Positions 1-17,190 of a stretch of 64,000 nucleotides of DNA are shown piece by piece. The position numbers were made by a program, and so were the translations under genes. This stretch comes from CAIYQJ01 sp963717255. Lineage in GTDB: Bacteria; Chloroflexota; Limnocylindria; Limnocylindrales; CSP1-4. The stretch's first letter is position 1, and every line of letters begins with the position of its first letter. Location of the stretch: NCBI GenBank assembly GCA_963717255.1, contig CAVQVT010000006.1, positions 124,001-188,000 of the forward strand, given 5' to 3'. Below the pieces are notes generated by a model that was given only the letters and a program-made list of their open reading frames with translations, made no database searches and was not told where the DNA came from.

Positions 1-371
1 AGAAGGTCTACCCGGGCTATGTGCTCGTCGAGATGATCCTCGAGCCGGACTCCTGGTACGTCGTGCGCAACACGCCCGGCGTGACCAGCTTCGTCGGTGG
101 CGGCAACATCCCCGGCTCGCGCTCCGAGCCGATCCCGCTCGACGAGAACGAGGTCAAGCAGATCCTCCGCACGATGGGCGTGGAGACGCCCAAGTACCGG
201 GTGGCGTTCGTCAAGGGCCAGAGCGTCCGCGTGACGGACGGCCCGTTCGCCGAGTTCGTCGGCACGGTGGACGAGGTGAACCCGGAGCGGAACAAGGTGA
301 AGGTCCTCGTGAGCATCTTCGGCCGGGAGACGCCCGTGGAGCTCGACTTCCTCCAGGTCGAGAAACTGTGA
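1..371 (+). CDS. nusG: NusG transcription elongation/termination factor, C-terminal part (5' end outside window)
   Basis: NusG binds RNA polymerase, suppresses pausing and links it to Rho or to ribosomal protein S10. Only the last 122 codons are present; the reading frame is open from base 3 and enters with KVYPGYVLVEM, a hallmark of the NusG N-terminal domain. The C-terminal KOW domain is visible (VTDGPFAEFVGTV, then the VEL-DFLQVEKL end). The GTG at 21 is internal, not the real start. It is the first gene of the usual nusG-rplK-rplA arrangement. secE, normally just upstream, lies outside the window. Confidence 0.97.
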   Translation, partial: KVYPGYVLVEMILEPDSWYVVRNTPGVTSFVGGGNIPGSRSEPIPLDENEVKQILRTMGVETPKYRVAFVKGQSVRVTDGPFAEFVGTVDEVNPERNKVKVLVSIFGRETPVELDFLQVEKL

Positions 372-395
372 TCGCCGCCCGGGCGGCCCATGCCG

Positions 396-478
396 TCGTT
401 GTCGCCTCCGCTTCCTCGCTCACGGCCCGTCAGGCCGCTCGCTCACGTGCTCGGCTCCGCCTCGGCCTGGACGCGTCC
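396..478. repeat. Dispersed intergenic repeat, copy 1 (nusG-rplK gap)
   Basis: About 80 bp of the nusG-rplK gap resemble the rpsJ-rplC gap at 16472-16553, at roughly 80% identity by eye with a few single-base gaps. Shared blocks include CGTTGTCGCCT, TCCTCGCTCACG, CGCTCGCTC and GTGCTCGGCTCCGCCT. Neither copy has a supported gene. A REP-like element or a mobile intergenic palindrome family would fit. Confidence 0.7.
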
Positions 479-523
479 GGCTCGGCGATCGGCACGCTCG
501 CCTAGAAAGGAAGTCGACTCTCC

Positions 524-949
524 GTGGCCAAGAAGATCCGGATCGTCCTCACGCTCCAGCTGCCGGCCGGGAAGGCCACGCCCGCGCCGCCCGTCGGCAC
601 CGCGCTCGGCCCCCACGGCATCAACATCGTCGAATTCACGAAGTCGTACAACGAGAAGACCGCCGACAAGGCTGGGCAGATCATCCCGGCCCAGATCACG
701 GTCTTCGAGGACCGCTCGTTCACCTTCATCCTGAAGACGCCGCCGGCCGCGGACCTCATCCGGAAGGCCGCCGGGATCGACAAGGGCTCGTCGACGGCGC
801 GGCGTGCGATGGTCGGGCGCATCACGAAGGACCAGGTCCGGGAGATCGCGCAGATCAAGCTGGCCGACCTCAACGCGAACGACATCGAGGCGGCCATGCT
901 CCAGGTCGAAGGGACCGCGCGGAGCATGGGCGTCGAGGTGGTCTCCTAG
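524..949 (+). CDS. rplK: 50S ribosomal protein L11
   Basis: L11 forms the GTPase-associated centre on 23S rRNA and is the site of thiostrepton action. The 141-residue product has the family's usual length. It shows the N-terminal LQLPAGKATPAPPVGTALGPHG block with its proline-rich hinge and the C-terminal rRNA-binding domain (RAMVGRITKDQVREIA). The GTG start at 524 is supported by an AAAGGAAG ribosome-binding site about 9 nt upstream and by the canonical N-terminus AKKI. It is followed by rplA after a 121-bp gap, longer than is usual for this pair. Confidence 0.98.
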   Translation: MAKKIRIVLTLQLPAGKATPAPPVGTALGPHGINIVEFTKSYNEKTADKAGQIIPAQITVFEDRSFTFILKTPPAADLIRKAAGIDKGSSTARRAMVGRITKDQVREIAQIKLADLNANDIEAAMLQVEGTARSMGVEVVS

Positions 950-1070
950 CGCTCCCCGTGCCCGCACGAGCGGGCGATCCGCGCATCCGGCGGCGCGCAC
1001 CTCGGGCGCCGGACGCCACCCCGCGACGGGGGAGGCCGGAGCACCCGGCCGACGGGAAGGAAGAGCCGAC

Positions 1071-1778
1071 ATGGCACAGCACGGGAAGAAGTACCGCGAG
1101 GCCGCAGCCCTCGTCGACCGGACGCGCGTCTACACGCCCGACGAGGCGGCGGAGCTCCTTCGGCAGACCAGCGTCGTGAAGTTCGACGCGACGACCGAGG
1201 CGCACCTGCGGCTGGGCGTCGATCCCCGCCATGCCGACCAGATGGTCCGCGGGACCGTGGTCCTCCCGCACGGGACCGGCAAGGTCGTGCGGGTCCTCGT
1301 CTTCGCCCAGGCGGAGAAGGCCCAGGAGGCGCTGCGCGCCGGGGCGGACGAGGTCGGCGGCGAGGATCTCGTGAAGAAGATCGAGGCGGGCTGGCTCGAG
1401 TTCGACGTCGCCCTCGCGACGCCGGACATGATGGGCATGGTCGGGCGCCTCGGGAAGATCCTCGGCCGCCGCGGGCTCATGCCCAACCCGAAGTCGGGGA
1501 CCATCACCTTCGACATCGAGCGTGCCGTGAACGAGGTGAAGGGCGGCCGCGTCGAGTTCAAGGTGGACAAGACCGCGATCATCCACGTGCCGTTCGGGAA
1601 GGTGGGCTTCACCAGCGAGGCGCTCGTGGAGAACCTCGCGGCGCTCGTCGACGCGGTGAACCGCGCGCGCCCGGCGGGCGCGAAGGGCCAGTACCTCCGC
1701 GGCCTCACGGTCGCGAGCACGATGGGCCCCGGCATCCGCGTGGACATCCCGGCCGTCCTCGCCGCCGCGGTGGCGTAG
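1071..1778 (+). CDS. rplA: 50S ribosomal protein L1
   Basis: L1 forms the mobile L1 stalk that helps release deacylated tRNA. In many bacteria it also represses its own operon. The chosen ATG gives 235 residues, the normal length, and has a GGGAAGGAAG ribosome-binding site just upstream; the frame stays open further upstream but that extension has no family match. Family features seen are KYREA near the N-terminus, the block GRLGKILGRRGLMPNPKSGT, and the C-terminal LRGLTVASTMGPGIRVD. No separate promoter was recognised, so it probably depends on transcription from upstream of nusG. Confidence 0.98.
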   Translation: MAQHGKKYREAAALVDRTRVYTPDEAAELLRQTSVVKFDATTEAHLRLGVDPRHADQMVRGTVVLPHGTGKVVRVLVFAQAEKAQEALRAGADEVGGEDLVKKIEAGWLEFDVALATPDMMGMVGRLGKILGRRGLMPNPKSGTITFDIERAVNEVKGGRVEFKVDKTAIIHVPFGKVGFTSEALVENLAALVDAVNRARPAGAKGQYLRGLTVASTMGPGIRVDIPAVLAAAVA

Positions 1779-1859
1779 GACCGGCCGCACCAGACGCGCC
1801 GGCGGCGGCGCGCGGGCATCGCCCGCGGACCGCGCGCCCGGCACAACAGAAGATCGACG

Positions 1860-2060
1860 GAACCGCCGCAGACAGCCTGCGCCCGCGGACCGCGCCCGCC
1901 GCCCGGATCGACCGGGACGTCGGGGACGGTCGGGGCTTGAACCGCCGGACCGGACCGGGCCTCGTGCCCGGGGACGCCGGCGAGCACGCCGAGGCAGGAC
2001 GCGCAGAGCTCATCCGAGCCGACACGCCCCTGCGGCAGCGACGCCGTCGCAGGGGCTTCC
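1860..2060 (+). promoter_or_regulatory. L10 leader (ribosomal protein L10 mRNA-binding site with attenuator-like hairpin)
   Basis: The 337-bp rplA-rplJ gap (1779-2115) has no supported gene. It carries two conserved blocks of the L10 leader family: AGACAG at 1870-1875 in a CCGC-AGACAG-CCTGCG context, and GCCGAGGCA at 1988-1996. Downstream is a hairpin with a perfect 9-bp stem (2026-2034 pairs with 2048-2056), then only a weak T-rich stretch. In other bacteria L10 or L10(L12)4 binds this leader to repress rplJL, often by attenuation. The boundaries are approximate. Confidence 0.75.
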
Positions 2061-2115
2061 GCTTGTCGGGACCCCCCGCCGCACGCCGGCCGCGTGCACG
2101 ACACGGGAGGTATCC

Positions 2116-2640
2116 ATGCCGACCGAAGCGAAGCGAGAGGCCGTCCGGGCCATGCGCGACTCCCTCGCGCAGAACCAGACGCGGATCGTCTCGAGCTATC
2201 GCGGGCTCAAGGTCAGCGAGATCGGCGAGATCCGGCGGGCGCTCCGCAAGTCGGACATCACCCTGACGGTGACGAAGAACCGCCTGATGAAGATCGCGGC
2301 GCAGGAGGAGGGCGTGGACGCGCTCGTCCCGCTCCTGGTCGGCTCGACGGCGATCGCCTTCGGCGACGACCCGAGCCGCACCGCGAAGGCGCTCCTCGAC
2401 GCCACCCGGCCGTACGCCAAGATCGTCGCCATCCGTGGCGGCGTCGTGGGCGACCGGGCGTTCGACGCCGACGGCGTCCAGCGTCTCTCCGTGCTGCCGA
2501 GCCGCGAGGTCCTCCTCGCCCAGCTCGCCGGCGGGATGCAGGCGCCGGTCGCCACGCTCGCCGGCCTCTTCGCCGCCAACCTCCGCAACCTGGGCTCTGC
2601 GCTCGCGCAGGTCCGGGACGCGAAGGCGGCGCAGGCCTGA
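2116..2640 (+). CDS. rplJ: 50S ribosomal protein L10
   Basis: L10 is the base of the L7/L12 stalk, anchoring L12 dimers to 23S rRNA. The product has 174 residues, a typical length. It shows the N-terminal rRNA-binding domain (SSYRGLKVSEIGEIRRALR, then VTKNRL) and a C-terminal helix (ALAQVRDAK) that would hold L12 dimers. The ATG has a GGGAGG site 6 nt upstream. It follows a recognisable L10 leader and precedes rplL, so it is probably autoregulated together with rplL. Confidence 0.98.
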   Translation: MPTEAKREAVRAMRDSLAQNQTRIVSSYRGLKVSEIGEIRRALRKSDITLTVTKNRLMKIAAQEEGVDALVPLLVGSTAIAFGDDPSRTAKALLDATRPYAKIVAIRGGVVGDRAFDADGVQRLSVLPSREVLLAQLAGGMQAPVATLAGLFAANLRNLGSALAQVRDAKAAQA

Positions 2641-2738
2641 CCCTCGACCCACGCCGGGCGAGTGCCGCCCGCCCGACCCTCCGCGGCCGCGCCGCGGGCA
2701 CGGGACGCGACGCGTCCCCCGATGAAGGAGAACACCGG

Positions 2739-3131
2739 ATGGCGACCATCACCCAGGAGCAGCTCCTCGAGGCGATCGACAAGATGACGGTCCTTGAGCT
2801 CTCCGAGTTCATCAAGAAGTTCGAGGAGCGCTACGGCGTCACCGCCGCCGCCCCCGTCGCCGTCGCCGCGGCGCCCGCGGCCGGCGCCGCCGCTCCCGTC
2901 GCCGAGGCGGCCGAGGAGCAGACCGAGTTCACCGCGACCCTGACCGAGATCGGCGCCAACAAGATCCCGGTCATCAAGGTCGTGCGCGAGCTCACCGGCC
3001 TCGGCCTCAAGGAGGCCAAGGACCTCGTCGACGCGGCTCCCAAGCCCGTCAAGGAGGGCGTCACCAAGGAGGAGGCCGAGAAGATCAAGGCCGCCCTCGA
3101 GGAGCAGGGCGCCAAGGTCGAGATCAAGTAG
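2739..3131 (+). CDS. rplL: 50S ribosomal protein L7/L12
   Basis: L12 is the multicopy stalk protein that recruits translational GTPases. The 130-residue product has an N-terminal dimerisation helix region (about residues 5-35), an Ala/Pro/Val-rich flexible hinge (about 37-60) and the conserved C-terminal domain (GANKIPVIKVVRELTGLGL, then KEAKDLVD). The ATG at 2739 follows a GAAGGAG site. An in-frame extension to 2094 crosses the rplJ region and is not coding. The gene ends just before two strong hairpins that would separate rplJL from rpoBC. Confidence 0.98.
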   Translation: MATITQEQLLEAIDKMTVLELSEFIKKFEERYGVTAAAPVAVAAAPAAGAAAPVAEAAEEQTEFTATLTEIGANKIPVIKVVRELTGLGLKEAKDLVDAAPKPVKEGVTKEEAEKIKAALEEQGAKVEIK

Positions 3132-3137
3132 CGCCGA

Positions 3138-3198
3138 CCGTCCGGGCGCGCGCCGGGCGCGCGCCCGGACGGCGGATCGGCCCGCCGGCCGATCCGCC
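3138..3198 (+). terminator. Twin hairpin between rplL and rpoB
   Basis: Two perfect inverted repeats lie back to back just after rplL. The first pairs 3138-3153 with 3157-3172 (16 bp, 3-nt loop). The second pairs 3171-3182 with 3187-3198 (12 bp, 4-nt loop). They share the GG at 3171-3172, so they cannot both form completely. No T tract follows, so this may be a partial terminator, a pause site or an RNA-processing site that sets the rplJL to rpoBC ratio. Confidence 0.7.
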
Positions 3199-3240
3199 GT
3201 GATCGACCCCGGGACCTGACGGCATCCTCGCCGTTCGGTC

Positions 3241-3268
3241 TTGACATCCCCCGGCTGCGCGGTATCCT
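3241..3268 (+). promoter_or_regulatory. Sigma-70-type promoter of rpoBC
   Basis: A perfect -35 TTGACA (3241-3246) and a -10 TATCCT (3263-3268) are separated by 16 nt. The predicted transcript would begin near 3275, giving a leader of about 50 nt before rpoB. The promoter lies directly downstream of the twin hairpin after rplL, so rpoBC can be transcribed independently of rplJL. Confidence 0.8.
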
Positions 3269-3323
3269 TCTCTTTCCGTGTGCGCGGCCTTCCTTCCCCC
3301 TGTCCTCCGCCAAGGAGCGGTTC

Positions 3324-6836
<3,513 letters not shown>

Positions 6837-6931
6837 TCCAGCTTCCACTGCGATGACGGTGACGGGGGCCCGCCCGACACCGTCCGCGACCAGCGACCTG
6901 CCGGACGGGCCCGCCGGCGCCAAGGAGAACG

Positions 6932-11624
<4,693 letters not shown>

Positions 11625-11648
11625 CAACGATCCCCGCAGGGCGGGGGA

Positions 11649-11692
11649 GGTGCCCGGGAGCTTTGACACCCCCCGGGCACCGCTGATACACT
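11649..11692 (+). promoter_or_regulatory. Promoter of the rpsL (str) operon overlapping an inverted repeat
   Basis: A -35 TTGACA lies at 11663-11668. The -10 is either GATACA (11685, 16-nt spacing) or TACACT (11687-11692, 18-nt spacing, with an upstream TG giving an extended -10). A perfect 10-bp inverted repeat (11649-11658 with 11672-11681) puts the -35 in its loop and its right arm in the spacer. The repeat may be an operator or the terminator of rpoC. The leader to rpsL would be about 180 nt. Confidence 0.7.
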
Positions 11693-11875
11693 CCGCGTTC
11701 GCGGCCTCGGCCGGGCGCCCACGCGCGCCCGCGGCGAGCCGGCCGCCCGGGACGGGCGGCGACGGTGCCGGACCTTCGCGTGAAGGCACCGAGGAGAAGG
11801 GGGACCGGAGCCGCGACAGCGGCCGCCGACCCGACGCCCTTCGGGGCCACAGGACAGGAAAGGAACAGCGTCTCC

Positions 11876-12310
11876 GTGCCGACGATCAGCCAGCTCGTGC
11901 GCCATGGGCGCAAGCCGAGGATCAGCAAGGTCAAGGCTCCCGCCATGCGCAAGAACTGGAACAGCCTCCGCCAGCGGCAGGTGCCCATCCCGGGCGCTCC
12001 GCAGAAGCGCGGTGTCTGCCTGCAGGTCCGCACGATGACGCCGAAGAAGCCGAACTCGGCGCTCCGCAAGATCGCCCGCGTCCGGCTGACCAACCAGATG
12101 GAGGTCACGGCCTACATCCCCGGCATCGGCCACAACCTCCAGGAGCACTCGGTCGTCCTCGTCCGCGGCGGCCGTGTGAAGGACCTCCCGTCGGTCAAGT
12201 ACCACATCATCCGCGGGACTCTGGACGCCGCCGGCGTGAAGGACCGCAAGCAGGGCCGGAGCAAGTACGGCGCCAAGGCGACCGCTGTCCCGGCCGGGCA
12301 GAAGAAGTAG
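11876..12310 (+). CDS. rpsL: 30S ribosomal protein S12 with an insertion
   Basis: S12 sits at the decoding centre and is the classic streptomycin-resistance protein. The GTG at 11876 gives the canonical start PTISQLVRHGRK after a GGAAAGGAAC site; the open frame extends to 11765 but that part is not S12-like. The product has 144 residues, about 15-20 longer than E. coli S12, because of an insert (KNWNSLRQRQVPIPG) between the KAPAM and PQKRGVC segments. The TPKKPNS motif with the streptomycin-site lysine is intact. The KDLPG loop reads KDLPS. The 250-bp gap before it carries the operon promoter. Confidence 0.97.
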   Translation: MPTISQLVRHGRKPRISKVKAPAMRKNWNSLRQRQVPIPGAPQKRGVCLQVRTMTPKKPNSALRKIARVRLTNQMEVTAYIPGIGHNLQEHSVVLVRGGRVKDLPSVKYHIIRGTLDAAGVKDRKQGRSKYGAKATAVPAGQKK

Positions 12311-12314
12311 CCAG

Positions 12315-12782
12315 ATGCCGCGTCGTCAGTCGATCCCGCGCAAGGTCAAGTACGAGACCGTCCCGGCGAACCGGACCACCGAGCGGATCGTCGCGAAGCT
12401 GATGGTGGACGGCAAGCGCCACCTGGCCGATCGGCTCCTCCGCCAGGCCCTCGCCCGCGCCGAGGCGCAGGCGAAGCGCCCGGGCCTCGAGGTGCTCGAG
12501 GCCGCCCTGCGGAACGCCACCCCGATCATCGAGGTGAAGCCCCGCCGCGTCGGCGGTGCCACCTACCAGGTCCCCGTGGAGATCCGCGGCGATCGCCGCA
12601 TGTCGCTCGGCGTCCGCTGGCTCGTCCAGTCGGCGCGCAAGCGCAGCGGCAAGAGCATGAGCGAGAAGCTCGCGGCCGAGCTCGTCGATGCCATGAACGG
12701 CCTCGGTGCGGCGGTCAAGCGCCGCGAGGACACGCACAAGATGGCCGAGGCGAACCGGGCCTTCAGCCACTTCAAGTGGTAG
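12315..12782 (+). CDS. rpsG: 30S ribosomal protein S7
   Basis: S7 nucleates assembly of the 30S head and contacts E-site tRNA. The 155-residue protein has the normal length. It shows the N-terminal MPRRQSIPRK, the central VEVKPRRVGGATYQVPVEI-type beta-hairpin block and the C-terminal HKMAEANRAFSHFKW. The ATG lies 4 nt after the rpsL stop, so the two are almost certainly translationally coupled. In other bacteria S7 represses the str operon by binding the intergenic mRNA; here the gap is too short for that structure. Confidence 0.98.
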   Translation: MPRRQSIPRKVKYETVPANRTTERIVAKLMVDGKRHLADRLLRQALARAEAQAKRPGLEVLEAALRNATPIIEVKPRRVGGATYQVPVEIRGDRRMSLGVRWLVQSARKRSGKSMSEKLAAELVDAMNGLGAAVKRREDTHKMAEANRAFSHFKW

Positions 12783-12807
12783 GCCGAGAGCCGGGAGCTA
12801 TCGAACA

Positions 12808-14883
12808 GTGACTCGCCAGGTCCCGCTCGCGCGGACCCGGAACATCGGGATCATCGCGCACATCGACGCGGGAAAGACCACCGTGACCGAGCGGGTCCTC
12901 TTCTACACGAAGAAGATCTACAAGCTCGGCGAGGTCCATGAAGGCGCGGCGACGATGGACTGGATGCCCCAGGAGCAGGAGCGGGGCATCACCATCACCG
13001 CCGCGGCCACGACCTGCTCCTGGGACGATCATCGCATCAACATCATCGATACGCCCGGGCACGTGGACTTCACGATGGAGGTCGAGCGGAGCCTGCGCGT
13101 CCTCGACGGCGCTGTCGTCGTGTTCGACGGCGTCGCGGGCGTCGAGCCCCAGTCCGAGACGGTCTGGCGCCAGGCGGACCGCTACCAGGTCCCGCGCTTC
13201 TGCTTCGTGAACAAGCTGGACCGGACCGGTGCCGACTTCTGGATGGTCGTGGGGATGATCCGCGACCGGCTCGGCGCGAACGCCGTCCCCGTCCAGATCC
13301 CGATCGGGATCGAGGACACGTTCCAGGGCGTCATCGACCTCGTGGCGATGAAGGCGATCTACTACCGCGACGACCTGGGCGCGCAGATCGACGTCGTCGA
13401 CATCCCGGCCGAGCTGCTTCCCGAGGCGAAGAAGCACCGAGACGCGATGGTCGAGGCCGTCGCCGAAGTCGACGACGAGCTCACCCACAAGTTCCTCGAG
13501 GGCGAGGAGATCACCGAGGACGAGATCCGCCGCGGACTGCGGACCGGCACGCTGGCGTACAAGATCGTCCCCGTGCTCACCGGCTCCGCCCTGAAGAACA
13601 AGGGCATCCAGCCGATGCTCGACGCGGTCGTCGCGTACCTCCCGAGCCCGCTCGACGTCCCGCCGATCGAGGGGTTCAACCCCAAGACCCACCGCGAGGA
13701 GACGCGGCCGGTCTCCGACGAGGCGCCGTTCGCCGCACTCGCGTTCAAGATCGCCGCCGACCCGTTCGTCGGGAAGCTCGCGTTCTTCCGCGTCTACTCC
13801 GGCACGCTCAAGTCGGGCTCGTACGTCCTCAACTCGACGAAGGGGACGAAGGAGCGGATCGGCCGCATCCTCCAGATGCATGCGAACCACCGCGAGGAGA
13901 TCGAGGTGGTCTACGCCGGCGACATCGCCGCCGCGGTCGGCCTCAAGGTGACCTTCACCGGCGACTCGCTGACCGACCCGGACCACCCGGTCGTCCTCGA
14001 GTCGATGACCTTCCCCGAGCCGGTCATCGAGGTCGCGATCGAGCCCAAGACGAAGGCCGACCAGGACAAGCTGGCGATCGCGCTGCAGCGCCTCTCCGAG
14101 GAGGACCCCACCTTCCGCGTCCACACGGACGAGGAGTCCGGGCAGACCCGGATCGCCGGGATGGGCGAGCTCCACCTCGACGTCCTCGTCGACCGGATGA
14201 CGCGCGAGTTCAAGGTCGCCGCGAACGTGGGGCGGCCCTCGGTCTCGTACCGCGAGACGATCCGCCGCACGGCGGAGGGCAACGGCCGGTTCGTCCGCCA
14301 GACGGGCGGCAAGGGCCAGTACGGCCACGCGGTCATCAAGCTCGAGCCGGCCGACAAGGGCACCGGCTACGAGTTCGTCGACAAGATCGTCGGCGGCACG
14401 ATCCCGCGCGAGTACATCAAGAGCATCGACGCCGGGATCCGCGAGACGCTCGAGACGGGCGTGTACGCCGGGTACCCGATGGTCGACGTGCAGGCGACCC
14501 TCTTCGACGGGTCGTACCACGAGGTCGACTCGTCCGAGATGGCGTTCAAGATCGCGGGCTCGCTCGCGGTGAAGGACGCCGTCGCGAAGGCCGACCCGAC
14601 CGTCCTCGAGCCGGTGATGCGGGTCGAGGTCACGATGCCCGAGGAGTTCATGGGCGACGTGATCGGCGATCTCAACAGCCGCCGGGGGCACATCGAGGGG
14701 ATGGACTCCCGCGGGTCCACGCAGGTGGTCCGCTCGTTCGTCCCGCTCGCCCAGATGTTCGGGTACGCGACGGACCTGCGGTCGATGACCCAGGGGCGCG
14801 CGAGCTACTCGATGGAGCTGTCCCACTACGCCGAGGTCCCCGCGAGCGTCGCGGCGGAGCTCGTGGCCAAGTCGAAGGTCTGA
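12808..14883 (+). CDS. fusA: Translation elongation factor G
   Basis: EF-G catalyses GTP-dependent translocation and, with ribosome recycling factor, subunit splitting. The GTG at 12808 gives 691 residues, the normal length; the frame is open upstream into rpsG and that part is not coding. The P-loop AHIDAGKT is at residues 17-24, followed by the switch I RGITI block, DTPGHVDF and NKLD. Domain IV and V segments (GGKGQYGHAVIKLEP, RRGHIEGMDSRG) are intact. It lies between rpsG and tuf in the classic str order. Confidence 0.98.
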   Translation: MTRQVPLARTRNIGIIAHIDAGKTTVTERVLFYTKKIYKLGEVHEGAATMDWMPQEQERGITITAAATTCSWDDHRINIIDTPGHVDFTMEVERSLRVLDGAVVVFDGVAGVEPQSETVWRQADRYQVPRFCFVNKLDRTGADFWMVVGMIRDRLGANAVPVQIPIGIEDTFQGVIDLVAMKAIYYRDDLGAQIDVVDIPAELLPEAKKHRDAMVEAVAEVDDELTHKFLEGEEITEDEIRRGLRTGTLAYKIVPVLTGSALKNKGIQPMLDAVVAYLPSPLDVPPIEGFNPKTHREETRPVSDEAPFAALAFKIAADPFVGKLAFFRVYSGTLKSGSYVLNSTKGTKERIGRILQMHANHREEIEVVYAGDIAAAVGLKVTFTGDSLTDPDHPVVLESMTFPEPVIEVAIEPKTKADQDKLAIALQRLSEEDPTFRVHTDEESGQTRIAGMGELHLDVLVDRMTREFKVAANVGRPSVSYRETIRRTAEGNGRFVRQTGGKGQYGHAVIKLEPADKGTGYEFVDKIVGGTIPREYIKSIDAGIRETLETGVYAGYPMVDVQATLFDGSYHEVDSSEMAFKIAGSLAVKDAVAKADPTVLEPVMRVEVTMPEEFMGDVIGDLNSRRGHIEGMDSRGSTQVVRSFVPLAQMFGYATDLRSMTQGRASYSMELSHYAEVPASVAAELVAKSKV

Positions 14884-14929
14884 CGGGCCCAGGCCCGACA
14901 CAAGCCGATCAGGCAGGGAGCGGTCGAAG

Positions 14930-16126
<1,197 letters not shown>

Positions 16127-16133
16127 CGATCCG

Positions 16134-16442
16134 ATGGCGAAGCAGCGGATCCGGATCCGCCTCAAGGCGTACGACCACCGGCTCCTGGACCAGTCCGCCT
16201 CCCAGATCGTCGAGACCGCGCAGCGGACCGGCGCCGACGTCGTCGGCCCGGTCCCCCTGCCGACCCGGATCGAGAAGTTCACCGTGCTCCGGTCGCCCTT
16301 CATCGACAAGGACAGCCGCGAGCAGTTCGAGATCCGGACGCACAAGCGGCTCATCGACATCCTCGACCCGTCGGCGAAGACCGTCGACGCACTGATGCGG
16401 CTCTCGCTCGCTGCGGGCGTCGACATCGAGATCAAGATGTGA
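16134..16442 (+). CDS. rpsJ: 30S ribosomal protein S10
   Basis: S10 is a 30S head protein that also acts as NusE, partner of NusB and NusG in antitermination. The 102-residue protein has the usual length and shows the N-terminal QRIRIRLKAYDHRLLD, the long-loop segment (GPVPLPTRIEKFTVLRSP) and the C-terminal GVDIEIKM. It begins 7 nt after tuf. The 136-bp gap after it, with a dispersed repeat, separates it from rplC, whereas in most bacteria rpsJ and rplC are close neighbours. Confidence 0.98.
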   Translation: MAKQRIRIRLKAYDHRLLDQSASQIVETAQRTGADVVGPVPLPTRIEKFTVLRSPFIDKDSREQFEIRTHKRLIDILDPSAKTVDALMRLSLAAGVDIEIKM

Positions 16443-16471
16443 TGAAGGACGCGCTGATTCGGCCCCTGGCG

Positions 16472-16553
16472 GCGTTGTCGCCTGCGGCTCCTCGCTCACG
16501 CACGCTCAGGTGCGCTCGCTCCGGTGCTCGGCTCCGCCTTGCCCTGGGCGCGG
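16472..16553. repeat. Dispersed intergenic repeat, copy 2 (rpsJ-rplC gap)
   Basis: This is the second copy of the element at 396-478, filling most of the 136-bp gap between rpsJ and rplC. The match ends near a hairpin with a 7-bp stem (16546-16552 pairs with 16559-16565, loop 6 nt) just before the rplC start. No promoter was recognised in this gap. Confidence 0.7.
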
Positions 16554-16578
16554 CTGAGCGCGCCCTTGGGACACGACC

Positions 16579-17187
16579 ATGAGCATCGGTTTGATCGGCC
16601 GCAAGGTCGGCATGACACAGATCTTCCAGGCGGACGGGACGATGATCCCCGTCACCGCCGTCACGATCGAGCCCAACACCGTCACGCGCCTCCGCACGGT
16701 CGAGCGCGACGGCTACACCGCCGTGCAGGTGGGCATCGAGCCGTCGAAGAAGCTCACGAAGCCGGAGAAGGGCCAGCTCGCGGACCTCCCGCCCGTGTCG
16801 AAGATCCGCGAGTTCCGGACCGACGACGTGGACGGCTACGAGGTCGGCCAGCGCCTGACCGTCGACATGTTCGCCGCGGGCGACCTCGTCGATGTGACGG
16901 GCGTCAGCAAGGGCAAGGGCTTCTCCGGGACGGTGAAGCGGCACAACTTCAAGCGCGGTCCCGAGACGCACGGCTCCGACCACCATCGCGAGCCGGGCTC
17001 CATCGGGCCGGGTACCACCCCAGGGCACGTGTACAAGGGGCTCCGCATGTCGGGGCACATGGGCCATGAGCGCGTCACCGTGAAGAAGCTGACCGTCGTC
17101 CGGAGCGACCCGGAGCGGAACCTCCTCCTCGTGAAGGGGGCCGTCCCCGGCGCGCCGAATGCGCTGCTCCTCGTGAAGAAGGCCTGA
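16579..17187 (+). CDS. rplC: 50S ribosomal protein L3
   Basis: L3 is an early 50S assembly protein whose loop reaches towards the peptidyl-transferase centre. The 202-residue product begins GLIGRKVGMTQIF, the standard N-terminus. It keeps the internal GVSKGKGFSGTVKRHNF block and the DHHREPGSIGPGTTPGHVYKG segment that contains the conserved loop. Length is slightly below E. coli L3 (209). Only a weak ribosome-binding site (TTGGGAC) precedes the ATG, which is odd for a highly expressed gene. It is the first gene of the S10-spc run here. Confidence 0.98.
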   Translation: MSIGLIGRKVGMTQIFQADGTMIPVTAVTIEPNTVTRLRTVERDGYTAVQVGIEPSKKLTKPEKGQLADLPPVSKIREFRTDDVDGYEVGQRLTVDMFAAGDLVDVTGVSKGKGFSGTVKRHNFKRGPETHGSDHHREPGSIGPGTTPGHVYKGLRMSGHMGHERVTVKKLTVVRSDPERNLLLVKGAVPGAPNALLLVKKA

Positions 17188-17190
17188 CCC

